Positions 9,171-19,347 of a stretch of 64,000 nucleotides of DNA are shown piece by piece (position 1 is the first letter of the stretch; every line of letters begins with the position of its first letter). The position numbers and the translations under genes are program-made. This stretch comes from Hyphomicrobiales bacterium (GTDB lineage: Bacteria > Pseudomonadota > Alphaproteobacteria > Rhizobiales > Rhizobiaceae): NCBI GenBank assembly GCA_900469615.1, contig UBYA01000002.1:124001-188000 (forward strand), in the 5' to 3' direction. Under the pieces are notes generated by a model. The model saw only the letters and a program-made list of their open reading frames with translations. It made no database searches and was not told where the DNA came from.

Positions 9171-9268
9171 GAGCAATTCCAGGAGAAATACGCAGCGGCT
9201 TTCCGTCCGGAAGTGCTTAAAACAAGGAGATAGAACGGTTCAGAGATCCCGTGGATAGCTGAACCGCC
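9171..9268 (+). repeat. Rhizobial mosaic intergenic repeat, copy B
   Basis: GAGCAATTCCAGGAGAAATA, CGCAGCGGCTTTCCGTCCGG, then AGAACGGTTCAGAG ... TAGCTGAACCGCC. This is the same order of modules as copy A but on the opposite strand. It sits between the ATPase stop and the permease start inside one operon, where it could act as an RNA processing or stability hairpin. Confidence 0.75.
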
Positions 9269-10810
<1,542 letters not shown>

Positions 10811-10917
10811 GACGAGTATCGCGCCTGTGCGACGTGGCTTCGAAAGCCGTCGCGTCGTGAGCATTTATCAAGTCCAGCAGCGCCGGTCCTCGTAACCGGC
10901 GCTGCTGCGGGATGGCC

Positions 10918-11874
10918 TCAATTGCCGGCCATCGCCTTGAGATTGGCGGCATAGGCGTCAACGTCATCCTTGCCGATGATCTTCGTGGGGATGATGATGA
11001 GCTTGTTGTCGGGAATGCCGGACTTGTCGCCCTTCAGGTAGGCGGCCATCAGCTTCATGCCCTGATAGGCCCAGAGATAGGGCTGCTGTACGACGGTGCC
11101 GGCAATCGTGCCTTCCTTGACGCCGCCGAGCGTGATCGGATCGTCATCGAAGCCGACGACGGTGATCTGGCCGAGCTTGCCGGCTTCGCGCAGCGCCTCG
11201 TAGATGCGCGGCGTGTTGTAGGAATAGAAGCCGACCATACAGGTGACGTCCGGGCTTGCGACCAGCGCATCCTCGACGTTCTTCTTCGCTCTCGTCTGGT
11301 CGATGTCGTCGCCGCGAACGTCAACCAGTTCGATCTTCGTGCCGGCGATGCCGTCTTTCATGCCCTGGATGCGCTCCTTGGCATTGTCCGCACCGAGAAG
11401 ACCGACAAAGCCGATGCACTTGCCGCCGTTCGGCATGGCTTTCTTGGCGATTTCGGCAGCCTGCTTGCCGGCGTCGACGTTCGACGAGCCGATATAGGCG
11501 ACGCGGTTCGTATCCGGCGCGTCGCTGTCGGTGGTGAACAGAGCGGTTTCGGAGCCGATCTTGTTCAGGCCCTCCGTCGAGGTCTTGGGATCGACGGCGG
11601 AAACCATGATGCCCTTGACGCCCGCAGCCACAAGGTCTTCCATCAGACGCTGTTGGATCGCGACCGAGGATTGTTCCGGATACTTCAGTTCCATGTTGAA
11701 ATCGGGCAGCTCGGCCTGGGCCTTCTTGACGCCGGCTTCGGCAGCCTTCCAGAAGTCGGATGCGCCGTTGACTACAAATGCGAGCGTCGGCTTGTCGGCG
11801 GCGTAAGTTGCCGATGCATAGCTTAACATCAGCCCTGCCGCAAAGGCGGCAGCACCCCGTCTTAGGTACTTCAT
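10918..11874 (-). CDS. Sugar ABC transporter substrate-binding protein, CUT2 (RbsB-like)
   Basis: This 318-residue periplasmic protein has a clear signal peptide (hydrophobic AAAFAAGLMLSYASATYA, cleavage before ADKP) and the Peripla_BP_4 fold: LAFVVNGASDFWKAAEAGV, VSAVDPKT, VGFDDDP. The start is set at ATG 11874 because GGGAGG sits 6 nt before it and abuts the upstream in-frame ATG 11880. It is the first gene of the minus-strand CUT2 operon and is divergent from a LacI gene, with operator-like sequence between them. Confidence 0.9.
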   Translation of the reverse strand: MKYLRRGAAAFAAGLMLSYASATYAADKPTLAFVVNGASDFWKAAEAGVKKAQAELPDFNMELKYPEQSSVAIQQRLMEDLVAAGVKGIMVSAVDPKTSTEGLNKIGSETALFTTDSDAPDTNRVAYIGSSNVDAGKQAAEIAKKAMPNGGKCIGFVGLLGADNAKERIQGMKDGIAGTKIELVDVRGDDIDQTRAKKNVEDALVASPDVTCMVGFYSYNTPRIYEALREAGKLGQITVVGFDDDPITLGGVKEGTIAGTVVQQPYLWAYQGMKLMAAYLKGDKSGIPDNKLIIIPTKIIGKDDVDAYAANLKAMAGN

Positions 11875-12238
11875 GATCATCCTCCCATAGACCCGCTGGC
11901 GGGACTAGTTGCAACTCGTAGCGGCCCGTCCTGCACCCCCTCCTAGGGTTTCTCGCAAAGCGAGACGCGGCACGTCCAACCACGAGGCAACGGTATACGA
12001 CTAATTTCGATTAGTAAATAGAATTAGTAATACAAATCGAAGAGCATGGCCGGGGATCGCGAGGAAAACGCTGTTTTCTGTGTCATTCCAAGACCATATG
12101 GGTGCTGAATTTGTGGATGGCGTGCCGATTTATCATTGCGCCGGTTGCCGAACTCCCACCATTGATGGTAATAAATATTAGCGAAGCTGGCGGTGGGGTT
12201 GTTGGCCGGCTTCGTTTCACGGGAGATGAGGCGCCATC
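11875..12238. other. Divergent control region between the CUT2 operon and its LacI gene
   Basis: This 364-bp stretch holds no credible gene. It contains an AT-rich block at about 11998-12040 with the operator candidate listed separately, and a 12-bp AT palindrome at 12169-12180 (TAATA-AA-TATTA) nearer the LacI start. It must hold the promoters of both transcription units. Confidence 0.7.
12000..12030. promoter_or_regulatory. Candidate LacI operator
   Basis: ACTAATTTCGATTAGT (12000-12015) has perfect 6-bp arms around TTCG. The half-site ATTAGTAA (12010-12017) is repeated directly at 12023-12030. A symmetric site with a central CG between a LacI gene and a sugar transport operon is what this family normally binds. 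Assignment to the neighbouring regulator is inferred. Confidence 0.5.
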
Positions 12239-13381
12239 ATGAAGAAGATATCGGCCGCAAACGGCGATCAAACGGCCGACGACAGCAGAATTTCGAAGAG
12301 AAACGGCCGCCGTCCCGGCGCGCGCGTCACGATGACCGATATCGCCAAGGCGGCTGGATGTTCGCAGACCGCGGTGTCCTTCGTCCTGAACAACACGCCC
12401 GGCATGCGCCTGTCGCAGCAGACCCGCGAAAGGGTCATCGAGGCCGCCCGCCAGCTCGGTTACGTCGCGCCGGTTCTTTCCACTCCGCCCGCGCTTCTGT
12501 CGCCCTCGCAGCTGGACGGGGTCATCGGCTTTGCCGTCGACCAGCTCGCGACCAGTCCGGAAGCGGTCGTTGCGATCGAGGGGGCGCGCCAGGCGTCCTG
12601 GAATGCCGGAAACGTGCTGCTCGTCGCGCAGACCATGAGCGATCCGGTCATGGAGCCGAGAGCGCTCCAGGCACTGAGCAACAGCGGGATTTCCGCGCTG
12701 ATCTACATGACGATCTTCACCCGCGAGGTCGAGGTTCCGGATTATCTCTACGACCTCAACATTCCGATCGTCCTTCTCAATTGCTACACCTCCGACTATG
12801 CCTTTCCGGCCGTCGTTCCAAGCGAGATTGCCGGCGGTCAGACGGCGACAAGGCATCTGATCTCGCATGGCCACCACCGCATCGCGACGATCACGGGCGA
12901 ACCGTGGATGCAGGCGGCGCAGGATCGCCTCACCGGCTATCGCCGGGCTCTGGCGACCGCCGACATTCCCTTCGACCCGGAACTGGTCATCGAGGGCGAC
13001 TGGTCGGCGAGCGCCGGCTATTCCGGCACCATGAAGCTGCTTTCGCTTGCCGAGCGTCCGACCGCGATCTTCTGCCAGAACGACCGCACCGCCATCGGCT
13101 GCTACGAGGCGCTGAAGGAGGCCGGGCTTCGCATTCCGGAGGACATGTCGGTCATGGGCTATGACGATGAGGACATCTGCCGCCATCTCGTGCCGCCTCT
13201 GACGACATCCATCCTGCCGCATATGGCCATGGGCCAGTGGGCGATAGAGCATCTCGAAACCGCTGTCTTGCCGCGCGAGCGCCGCTACCAGATCACCAAG
13301 CTCGAATGCTCGCTCGTCAAGCGCGCATCCGTTGCGGCTCCGGCCGGCGCCACGGTCGGGCGCAAGGCCCGGAAGATCTGA
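12239..13381 (+). CDS. LacI-family transcriptional regulator
   Basis: This 380-residue protein has a helix-turn-helix at about residues 32-56 (TMTDIAKAAGCSQTAVSFVL) followed by the hinge helix and a periplasmic-binding-protein-like sensor domain (residues ~80-350; FCQNDRTAIGCYEALKEAG, VMGYDDEDICRHL). An unusual ~30-residue polar, basic extension precedes the DNA-binding domain. It is divergent from the CUT2 sugar operon and is its probable repressor, with the sugar as inducer. The hydrophobic operator-contact residues AVSFV fit a typical LacI recognition helix. Confidence 0.92.
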   Translation: MKKISAANGDQTADDSRISKRNGRRPGARVTMTDIAKAAGCSQTAVSFVLNNTPGMRLSQQTRERVIEAARQLGYVAPVLSTPPALLSPSQLDGVIGFAVDQLATSPEAVVAIEGARQASWNAGNVLLVAQTMSDPVMEPRALQALSNSGISALIYMTIFTREVEVPDYLYDLNIPIVLLNCYTSDYAFPAVVPSEIAGGQTATRHLISHGHHRIATITGEPWMQAAQDRLTGYRRALATADIPFDPELVIEGDWSASAGYSGTMKLLSLAERPTAIFCQNDRTAIGCYEALKEAGLRIPEDMSVMGYDDEDICRHLVPPLTTSILPHMAMGQWAIEHLETAVLPRERRYQITKLECSLVKRASVAAPAGATVGRKARKI

Positions 13382-13399
13382 TCGCGGCCGCGCCGGTGC

Positions 13400-13433
13400 C
13401 CGGACGGGCGTCGGTGGCGATCCGCCCGTCCGG
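13400..13433. terminator. Hairpin between convergent LacI and GMC genes
   Basis: Perfect 11-bp arms (CCGGACGGGCG and CGCCCGTCCGG) enclose a 12-nt loop between two genes that end toward each other. No T-run follows on either strand, so intrinsic termination is possible but not proven. Confidence 0.45.
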
Positions 13434-13447
13434 AAATCACGCCGGCA

Positions 13448-15094
13448 TCAGCGCTTCTGGTGCTGGCCGACCAAATTCCGGCAGGCGCGGATCGTCAGCG
13501 CCATGACGGTCAGCGTCGTGCCGGCGATGCCGCTGCCGGGAAAGGCGCTCGCATCCGTGATGACGACGTTCGGGACATCCCAAAGCTGATTGTAAGAGTT
13601 TAGCACCGAATCGCGCGGGTCTTCTCCCATCCGCGCGCCGCCCGTCTCGTGGATCGCCGCTCCCATGCACATGGTCTTGCGGAACCATTTTCGGAACATG
13701 AAACGGCTGAAGGGATCGGCATCGGGAAAGGCGCCGCGGCCCATTTCCCTCAGGCCGGTCGGGGAGCCGATGAATTCCAGATCTCCGCCGACGCCATGCA
13801 CCATGTCGACAAGCACTTTCTCCTGCTGGCGGAGCAGCGCGTGCTCCTCCTCGCCCATGACGCAGCGAATATGAGGCGCGGGAATGCCCCAGGAATCCTT
13901 GCGCCGCGCATCGAGCGTGATGCGGTTGTCCGCATAGGGCAGCATGCGGCCGAAGCCGAAGAAGGCCAGGCGGGCTGGTTCGTCGTCGGCCGTCGGCGCG
14001 CGGCCGATGCTGCCCTGATAGTCGAAATCGCCGCGGCCGGGGTCGCCGGTTCCAAAGCGTGGCACGAATATGCCGCCGGTGGGGTTGTAGAACGGATCGA
14101 CCGGGGCGGAATCGTCGACTGCCCATCCCTTTGCCTTGGAAAAGGAGCCGAAGGCGAGGCATGGAAGCTGGTCCATGAAATAGCGCCCCAGCGCACCGGA
14201 GCTGTTGCCCAATCCCCCGGGATGCCGGGCGGATGCCGAATTGAGAAGCAGCCGCACGCTTTCGATCGGAGACGCCGAAAGCACGACGAGCGTTGCCCGT
14301 GCGGTTTCGACCTGGCTGGTGGTGCGATCGATGAACTCGGCACCCGTTGCCCGGGCGCCTTGATCGTCCGTCACGATACGCCGGACGATGGCATCGTGGC
14401 GGATCGTCAGCCTTCCGGTCGCAAGTGCCTCGCGCAAGGGTTTTGGCGTGCGTTCGGCATCCGGCGCGATATAGCGCCAGGAAACGACGTGCCGCTGCGG
14501 CCAGCGGCTTTCCACTTCGCTCTTGAAGACCTGTTCGGCCGGCGTCAGCTTGGCCGGGCGGGCATAGATGCCATCAGGCAGGGTCTCCACGCCGTCGGGA
14601 TTGCCGTAAAGCCCGAGGCAGGTCTCGACCTCCTCGTAGTAAGGCAGGAGATCGTCATAGCCGACCGGCCAGTCCACGCCCTTGCCGGTTCGCGACTTTA
14701 TCTTGAAGTCGTCATCCGTCCAGCGCAGCAGCACACGGCCGAAGCTGTGCAGGCGACCGCCGCCCTGACGGCCGCGAATCCACAGGAACGGCGCGTCTTT
14801 CGGGGTCGTGTAAGGGTTTTTCCGGTCGTTGACGAAGAAATGGCTGAAGCGCTCCGTAAAGAAGGCGGCGCGTGCCTGGATGGGCTGCCCCTTCAGCGTG
14901 GCGCGGGAGCGCTCCCAGATGTTGATGCTGCTGGCCGGCTGCTTCTTGCGGGTCGGATCGAAATCCTTCCCGGTCACGGCAGGGCCGGCCTCGAGCAGAA
15001 GGACAGAAAGCCCCTGGGCGGTCAGTTCTCTGGCGGCAAAGGAACCGGCAGCGCCGGAGCCGATGACCAGCGCATCGTAAACAGTCTGAGACAT
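13448..15094 (-). CDS. GMC-family FAD-dependent oxidoreductase
   Basis: This 548-residue flavoprotein has the N-terminal FAD site GSGAAG (residues 12-17) with the following LLLEAGP strand, and a C-terminal GMC domain with the probable catalytic histidine H482 in IHETGGARMG. Members oxidise sugar, polyol or glycoside hydroxyls. It has no signal peptide. The usual GT-N-P-T-L-T segment near the C-terminus reads GIAGTTLTVMAL here, so the Asn-Pro pair appears deleted. It is the last gene of the minus-strand operon with a CUT1 sugar transporter and a TIM-barrel isomerase, suggesting oxidation of the imported sugar, perhaps to a keto-glycoside. No small (gluconate 2-dehydrogenase subunit 3-like) partner is adjacent. 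Confidence 0.88.
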   Translation of the reverse strand: MSQTVYDALVIGSGAAGSFAARELTAQGLSVLLLEAGPAVTGKDFDPTRKKQPASSINIWERSRATLKGQPIQARAAFFTERFSHFFVNDRKNPYTTPKDAPFLWIRGRQGGGRLHSFGRVLLRWTDDDFKIKSRTGKGVDWPVGYDDLLPYYEEVETCLGLYGNPDGVETLPDGIYARPAKLTPAEQVFKSEVESRWPQRHVVSWRYIAPDAERTPKPLREALATGRLTIRHDAIVRRIVTDDQGARATGAEFIDRTTSQVETARATLVVLSASPIESVRLLLNSASARHPGGLGNSSGALGRYFMDQLPCLAFGSFSKAKGWAVDDSAPVDPFYNPTGGIFVPRFGTGDPGRGDFDYQGSIGRAPTADDEPARLAFFGFGRMLPYADNRITLDARRKDSWGIPAPHIRCVMGEEEHALLRQQEKVLVDMVHGVGGDLEFIGSPTGLREMGRGAFPDADPFSRFMFRKWFRKTMCMGAAIHETGGARMGEDPRDSVLNSYNQLWDVPNVVITDASAFPGSGIAGTTLTVMALTIRACRNLVGQHQKR

Positions 15095-15124
15095 GAATAT
15101 TTTCCGTAATGATCCGAAGGCGGT

Positions 15125-16207
15125 TTAGAGGCGGACGCCGTTGGCGTCGAAGAGCGAGGCCCTGGCGATATCGAGCCCGGGTGCGATCGCCGCGCCGGGC
15201 TGGAGCGTCGTGTCGCCCATGAGGCGGTAGGACAGGCTCTGGCCGGCCCAGTCGAACCAGACCACGGTATCCGCACCCATCGGCTCGACCACCGAGACCG
15301 TACCGGCGAGGGTCGGCAGATGCCTTGTTTCCCCGGCTGGAACGATATGTTCCGGCCGGATGCCGAGCGTGGCGGGGCCAGCCTTGGCCGCCGCCAGAAA
15401 AGGATAGTCGGCCAGATGCGCGGCCAGGCTGTCGCTTTCGAAGAGCGGGCCGTCCGCCTTGATGGCAATGTCTCCCTTGATGAAGTTCATCGCCGGTGCG
15501 CCGATGAAGCCCGCGACGAAGAGATTGGCGGGGCGATGATAGATCTCCAACGGGCTCGCAAGCTGCTGGATGACGCCATCCTTCATGATGGCGATGCGAT
15601 CGGCGAGGGTCAGCGCCTCCACCTGATCGTGAGTCACGTAGATCATCGTGTTGCCGAGGCTCTGATGAAGCTTCTTGATTTCGACGCGCAGTTCATTGCG
15701 CAGTTTGGCATCGAGATTGGAGAGTGGTTCGTCGAACAGGAAGACATCGACCTCGCGCACCAGCGCTCTGCCGATCGCGACACGCTGGCGCTGCCCGCCC
15801 GACAGTTCGGAAGGGCGGCGGTCGAGCAGGTTCTCCAGATGCAGCAGCGACGCCGTGCGGGCAACGCGCGCCTCGATCTCAGCCTTGGGCAGGCCGGCGA
15901 CGCGCAGGCCGAAGGACAGGTTTCTGCGCACCGTCATCCGCGGGTAAAGCGCATAGGACTGGAAAACCATGCCGATCCCGCGATCTTTCGGCTCCTCCCA
16001 GGTCACGTTCCTGCCCGAGATCCACATCTCGCCGTCACGGATGTCCTGTAGGCCGGCGATCGCATTCAGCAGCGTCGACTTCCCGCAGCCGGACGGGCCG
16101 AGGAGCACCAGAAATTCCCGTGGGGCAATGTCGAGGGAGAGTCTTTCGATGACGGTATGGTCACCATAGGCAATCTTGAGGTCTTTTACCGCTACGGCAG
16201 GCTGCAT
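15125..16207 (-). CDS. Sugar ABC transporter ATP-binding protein, CUT1 (UgpC/MalK-like)
   Basis: This 360-residue ATPase has Walker A GPSGCGKS, signature LSGGQRQRVAIGRALV, Walker B VFLFDEPLSNLDAKLR and a C-terminal TOBE/OB regulatory region (TLGIRPEHI near residue 275). ATG 16207 was chosen because it lies 4 bp after the upstream stop with AAAGGG before it. An upstream in-frame start would lie inside the permease gene. It powers the MalF/MalG-like pair upstream. It might also serve the ATPase-less CUT1 cluster at 25953-29146, as MsmK/UgpC-type ATPases are often shared. Confidence 0.92.
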   Translation of the reverse strand: MQPAVAVKDLKIAYGDHTVIERLSLDIAPREFLVLLGPSGCGKSTLLNAIAGLQDIRDGEMWISGRNVTWEEPKDRGIGMVFQSYALYPRMTVRRNLSFGLRVAGLPKAEIEARVARTASLLHLENLLDRRPSELSGGQRQRVAIGRALVREVDVFLFDEPLSNLDAKLRNELRVEIKKLHQSLGNTMIYVTHDQVEALTLADRIAIMKDGVIQQLASPLEIYHRPANLFVAGFIGAPAMNFIKGDIAIKADGPLFESDSLAAHLADYPFLAAAKAGPATLGIRPEHIVPAGETRHLPTLAGTVSVVEPMGADTVVWFDWAGQSLSYRLMGDTTLQPGAAIAPGLDIARASLFDANGVRL

Positions 16208-16211
16208 GGCG

Positions 16212-17102
16212 TTACCCTTTGACGGCGCCGGCTGCGACACCGCGCAGGAACCAACGGCCGGAGAAGAAATAGATGGCGAGCGGAACAACGGCAGTCAGGA
16301 TCGTGGCGGCCATGTTCACGTTGTAGGCGCGTTCGCCCATGGTGGTATTGACGATATTGTTGAGCTGGACCGTCATCGGCAGATTGTCGCGCCCGGCGAA
16401 AACCAGACCGATCAGGAAGTCGTTCCAGATGCCGGTGAACTGAAAGATGGAGGCAACCATCACCATCGGCACCGACATCGGCAGCATGATCTCGATGAAG
16501 ATCCGCCAGAACCCGGCGCCGTCGACGCGGGCTGCCTTGCAGAGCTCTTCGGGGATGGCGACGAAATAATTGCGGAACAGCAGCGTGACCAGCGGCAGGC
16601 CGAAAATGACATGAACGAGGACCACTCCGGCCACGGAATTGTAGAGGCTCAAATTCGCAAGCAACCGCACCAGCGGATAGAGGAAGATCTGATAGGGAAT
16701 GAGGCCGCCTGCCATCAGCAGCCCGAACAGGAAATTCGAGCCCTTCGGCCGCCAGAGCGACAGCGCATAGCCGTTGATCGCGCCGATGAAGACGGAAATG
16801 ACGACGGCGGGCACGGTGATCTTGACCGAGTTCCAGAAGCCGACGCGCACGCCGAGGCATTGCGTACCCATGCAGGCCCCGGACCATGCGGTCTTCCAGG
16901 CGTCGAGATCGACGGTGCCGGGCAAGGCGAAGATATGGCCCTGGCGGATTTCCTCCATCGACTTCAGCGAGGTCACGAGCATCGTATAAAGCGGCAGCAG
17001 GAAGAAGAGCGCCGACAGCACCAGGAAGGCGTAAAGCCCGATCTGGCCGACCGTCAGCCGTGACGGCCTGGGGCCGCGAGGATGCCGAAGTGCTGTCATC
17101 AT
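16212..17102 (-). CDS. Sugar ABC transporter permease, CUT1 (MalG-like)
   Basis: This 296-residue permease has six hydrophobic segments and the MalG-type EAA loop (IPEELCKAARVDGAGFWRIF). A segment near residue 75 contains an extra ACMGTQCLG insertion with two cysteines that would face the periplasm. The start overlaps the end of the MalF-like gene in ATGA, and the ATPase follows 4 bp downstream. It is part of the six-gene sugar operon. Confidence 0.9.
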   Translation of the reverse strand: MMTALRHPRGPRPSRLTVGQIGLYAFLVLSALFFLLPLYTMLVTSLKSMEEIRQGHIFALPGTVDLDAWKTAWSGACMGTQCLGVRVGFWNSVKITVPAVVISVFIGAINGYALSLWRPKGSNFLFGLLMAGGLIPYQIFLYPLVRLLANLSLYNSVAGVVLVHVIFGLPLVTLLFRNYFVAIPEELCKAARVDGAGFWRIFIEIMLPMSVPMVMVASIFQFTGIWNDFLIGLVFAGRDNLPMTVQLNNIVNTTMGERAYNVNMAATILTAVVPLAIYFFSGRWFLRGVAAGAVKG

Positions 17103-17986
17103 TGCGCTCCTCTTCTTCGGGCGCGCATGGCAAGCGCATAGCGGAACGGGGTGACGGCCATGACGACGGAAAGCACGAGGACGGTGGCGCCCGCGCTGGC
17201 AAGCCCGAGGTTCTGGCGTTCGAACAGATTATCCATGATGAATTTCGCCGGCACCTCGGTCGAATAGCCCGGGCCGCCGCCGGTCTGCGCCACGATGAGA
17301 TCGTAGGTCTTGATGACCCCCATGGAGAGCAGCATGCCCGATGCCGCAAGCGCCGGACCGAGTTGCGGCAGGATGATCGAAAGGTAGATGCGCCAGACCG
17401 GGATGCCGTCGATCCGGGCTGCCTTCCACTGTTCCTCCCCGATGCCGCGCATGCCGGAGAGCGCGATCACCATGACGAGCCCGGCGCCCTGCCAGACGCC
17501 GGCGAAGACCACGGTATAGATGGCCATCTCGCGATTGACGATCCAGTCGAAGACGAAGCCTTGCCAGCCGAGCGCCCGGACCGTCGCCTGGATGCCGAAT
17601 GTGGGGTTGAGCATCCATTGCCAGATCAGCCCCGTGACCACGAAGGACATGGCATAGGGGTAAAGGAATATGGTTCGGAAGACGCTTTCGAAGCGCACCT
17701 TGCGGTCGAGCGCGGCCGCCAGCACGAAGCCCAGAGCAAGGCATCCCGCGACATAGAGCACGCCGAAGATCAGCACGTTTTCCAGCGATGCGAGCCATCT
17801 CGAATTCCTGAACAGCCTCGCATACTGGGCAAAGCCGACATAGTTGGACGACGGAAAGATCGTCGAGTCCGTGAAGGACAGCCGCACGGACCAGATCATG
17901 GTGCCGATGTAGACGAAGATGGCGGCGATCCATGTCGGCAGTAGCGCACAGGTCGCAGCAAGGGAACGTCTGCGCTTGGCTTGCAT
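17099..17986 (-). CDS. Sugar ABC transporter permease, CUT1 (MalF-like)
   Basis: This 295-residue permease has six hydrophobic segments and the coupling loop IGEEQWKAARIDGIPVWRIY. The last periplasmic segment carries the usual TGGGPGYST motif. ATG 17986 (MQAKRRRS) is preferred over an in-frame TTG at 17992 because GAGAG is better placed and the Lys/Arg-rich N-terminus precedes the first helix. It follows the binding-protein gene and overlaps the MalG-like gene by 4 bp. Confidence 0.9.
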   Translation of the reverse strand: MQAKRRRSLAATCALLPTWIAAIFVYIGTMIWSVRLSFTDSTIFPSSNYVGFAQYARLFRNSRWLASLENVLIFGVLYVAGCLALGFVLAAALDRKVRFESVFRTIFLYPYAMSFVVTGLIWQWMLNPTFGIQATVRALGWQGFVFDWIVNREMAIYTVVFAGVWQGAGLVMVIALSGMRGIGEEQWKAARIDGIPVWRIYLSIILPQLGPALAASGMLLSMGVIKTYDLIVAQTGGGPGYSTEVPAKFIMDNLFERQNLGLASAGATVLVLSVVMAVTPFRYALAMRARRRGAQ

Positions 17987-18056
17987 GAGCAAACTCTCTC
18001 AAGGGGGATGAAGGGAGCCGAACGGCGAATCCGCCGCCGCCCGGCCCGGAAGCGTT

Positions 18057-19289
18057 CTATTCGAAGATCGCGAAGAACTTTTCGGCGCCGGAGGCGCTAT
18101 CCTCCGACGGGTTGCTCCAGAACTCGTCGACAAAGTCGTTGAGCGCGCCCGCCTGCTGCGGTGAGAGGATCAGGGCCTGATCCGGCACGATCTTGCCGGC
18201 GCTCATCAGTTCCAGGCCCTTTTGCGCGCAAATATCGAGCTTCGACTTGTCGACATCGGTGCGCATCGGCACGGAACCCTTTTTCAGGGAGAACTCGACC
18301 TGCACCACAGGATCCATGGCGACTTCCGCCAGCAATGCCTGTCCCTTTTGCGATGCCGGATCGGCAATTTTCGGGAAGGAGAAGGAATCGGCGACATACA
18401 CCATCCCCGGTGATTGCGGGACGAGCATGCAGCCATAATCCTTGCCCGGCTGCTTGCCGGCGGCGACGAACTCCCCCTTGGCCCAATCGCCCATGAACTG
18501 CACGCCGGCCTTGCCGGTGATGACCATCGCGGTGGCGTCGTTCCAGTTGCGTCCCGGCGCGCCCTCATCGACGTAGGTTCGAAGCTTGCCGAGGATATCG
18601 AGCGTCTTCTTCACGCCCTCGACGGATGCGTCGCCATTGTCCTTGTCGGCATAGATCTTGAGGAAGCCGTCGATGCCGACCTGCGTCAGCAGGATCATGT
18701 TGAAGACCTTGGATTCCTGCCAGGACTGGCCGCCCCAGGCGACCGGCTGCACGCCGGCGGCCTTGAGCTTGTCGAGCGCCGCGAAAAACTCATCCCAGGT
18801 CCGGGGCTCCTCGGTCACGCCGGCCTTGGCGAAGGTGTCCTTGGAATAAAAGACCCAGCTCTCGCCATGCGCGTCGGTAGGGGAAAGATAGACCTGGCCA
18901 TTGTAGGAGATGAGGTCGAGGATCGACTTCGGCAGTACATCCGCCCATTTGCCGGCCTTGGCGGTGTCGTCGATCGGGCTCAGCAGGCCCTGGTTGACGA
19001 AATCGGTATTGGCAAGGCCGATCACGGCCTGCTTGGCCGCCGGCGGATCGCCGGCGACGAGCCGGTTCTGGAAGGCGGCGTCGGCGGCGCCGAAGCCGGC
19101 GATGGATGAATCCTTCCAGACGCCGCCGCGTTTTTCGAACTCCTGCTTGATGACATCGAGCGCCGCCGCCTCGCTGCCGGACGTCCACGACGTCATGACT
19201 TCGGCCTTCGGCTTGTCGGCTGCGCAAGCGGCAGCGGACGCGGCGGCAAGGGCCGCACCCACCATGAGCAGTTTCATTGCGTTTCTCAT
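18057..19289 (-). CDS. Sugar ABC transporter substrate-binding protein, CUT1
   Basis: This 410-residue secreted binding protein has a signal peptide (LLMVGAALAAASAAACA, cleavage before ADKP) and the SBP_bac_1 fold: VMTSWTSGSEAAALDVIKQEF, EPRTWDEFFAALDKLKAAG, SFSFPKIADPAS. AGGTGGAA lies just before ATG 19289. It is encoded directly downstream of the isomerase and upstream of the two permeases, so it defines the specificity of the operon. The fold resembles the glucose/oligosaccharide-binding members, but the ligand is not determined. Confidence 0.9.
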   Translation of the reverse strand: MRNAMKLLMVGAALAAASAAACAADKPKAEVMTSWTSGSEAAALDVIKQEFEKRGGVWKDSSIAGFGAADAAFQNRLVAGDPPAAKQAVIGLANTDFVNQGLLSPIDDTAKAGKWADVLPKSILDLISYNGQVYLSPTDAHGESWVFYSKDTFAKAGVTEEPRTWDEFFAALDKLKAAGVQPVAWGGQSWQESKVFNMILLTQVGIDGFLKIYADKDNGDASVEGVKKTLDILGKLRTYVDEGAPGRNWNDATAMVITGKAGVQFMGDWAKGEFVAAGKQPGKDYGCMLVPQSPGMVYVADSFSFPKIADPASQKGQALLAEVAMDPVVQVEFSLKKGSVPMRTDVDKSKLDICAQKGLELMSAGKIVPDQALILSPQQAGALNDFVDEFWSNPSEDSASGAEKFFAIFE

Positions 19290-19347
19290 CGTTCCACCTC
19301 TTCAAGAAGGCCCTCTTTGCGGGGCCGTTTGTCGTCAGGTCATGAAA

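Noticed and set aside
12169-12180. AT palindrome TAATA-AA-TATTA as a second operator
   Set aside because: It lacks the central CG of LacI sites and such AT palindromes arise easily by chance in promoter regions.
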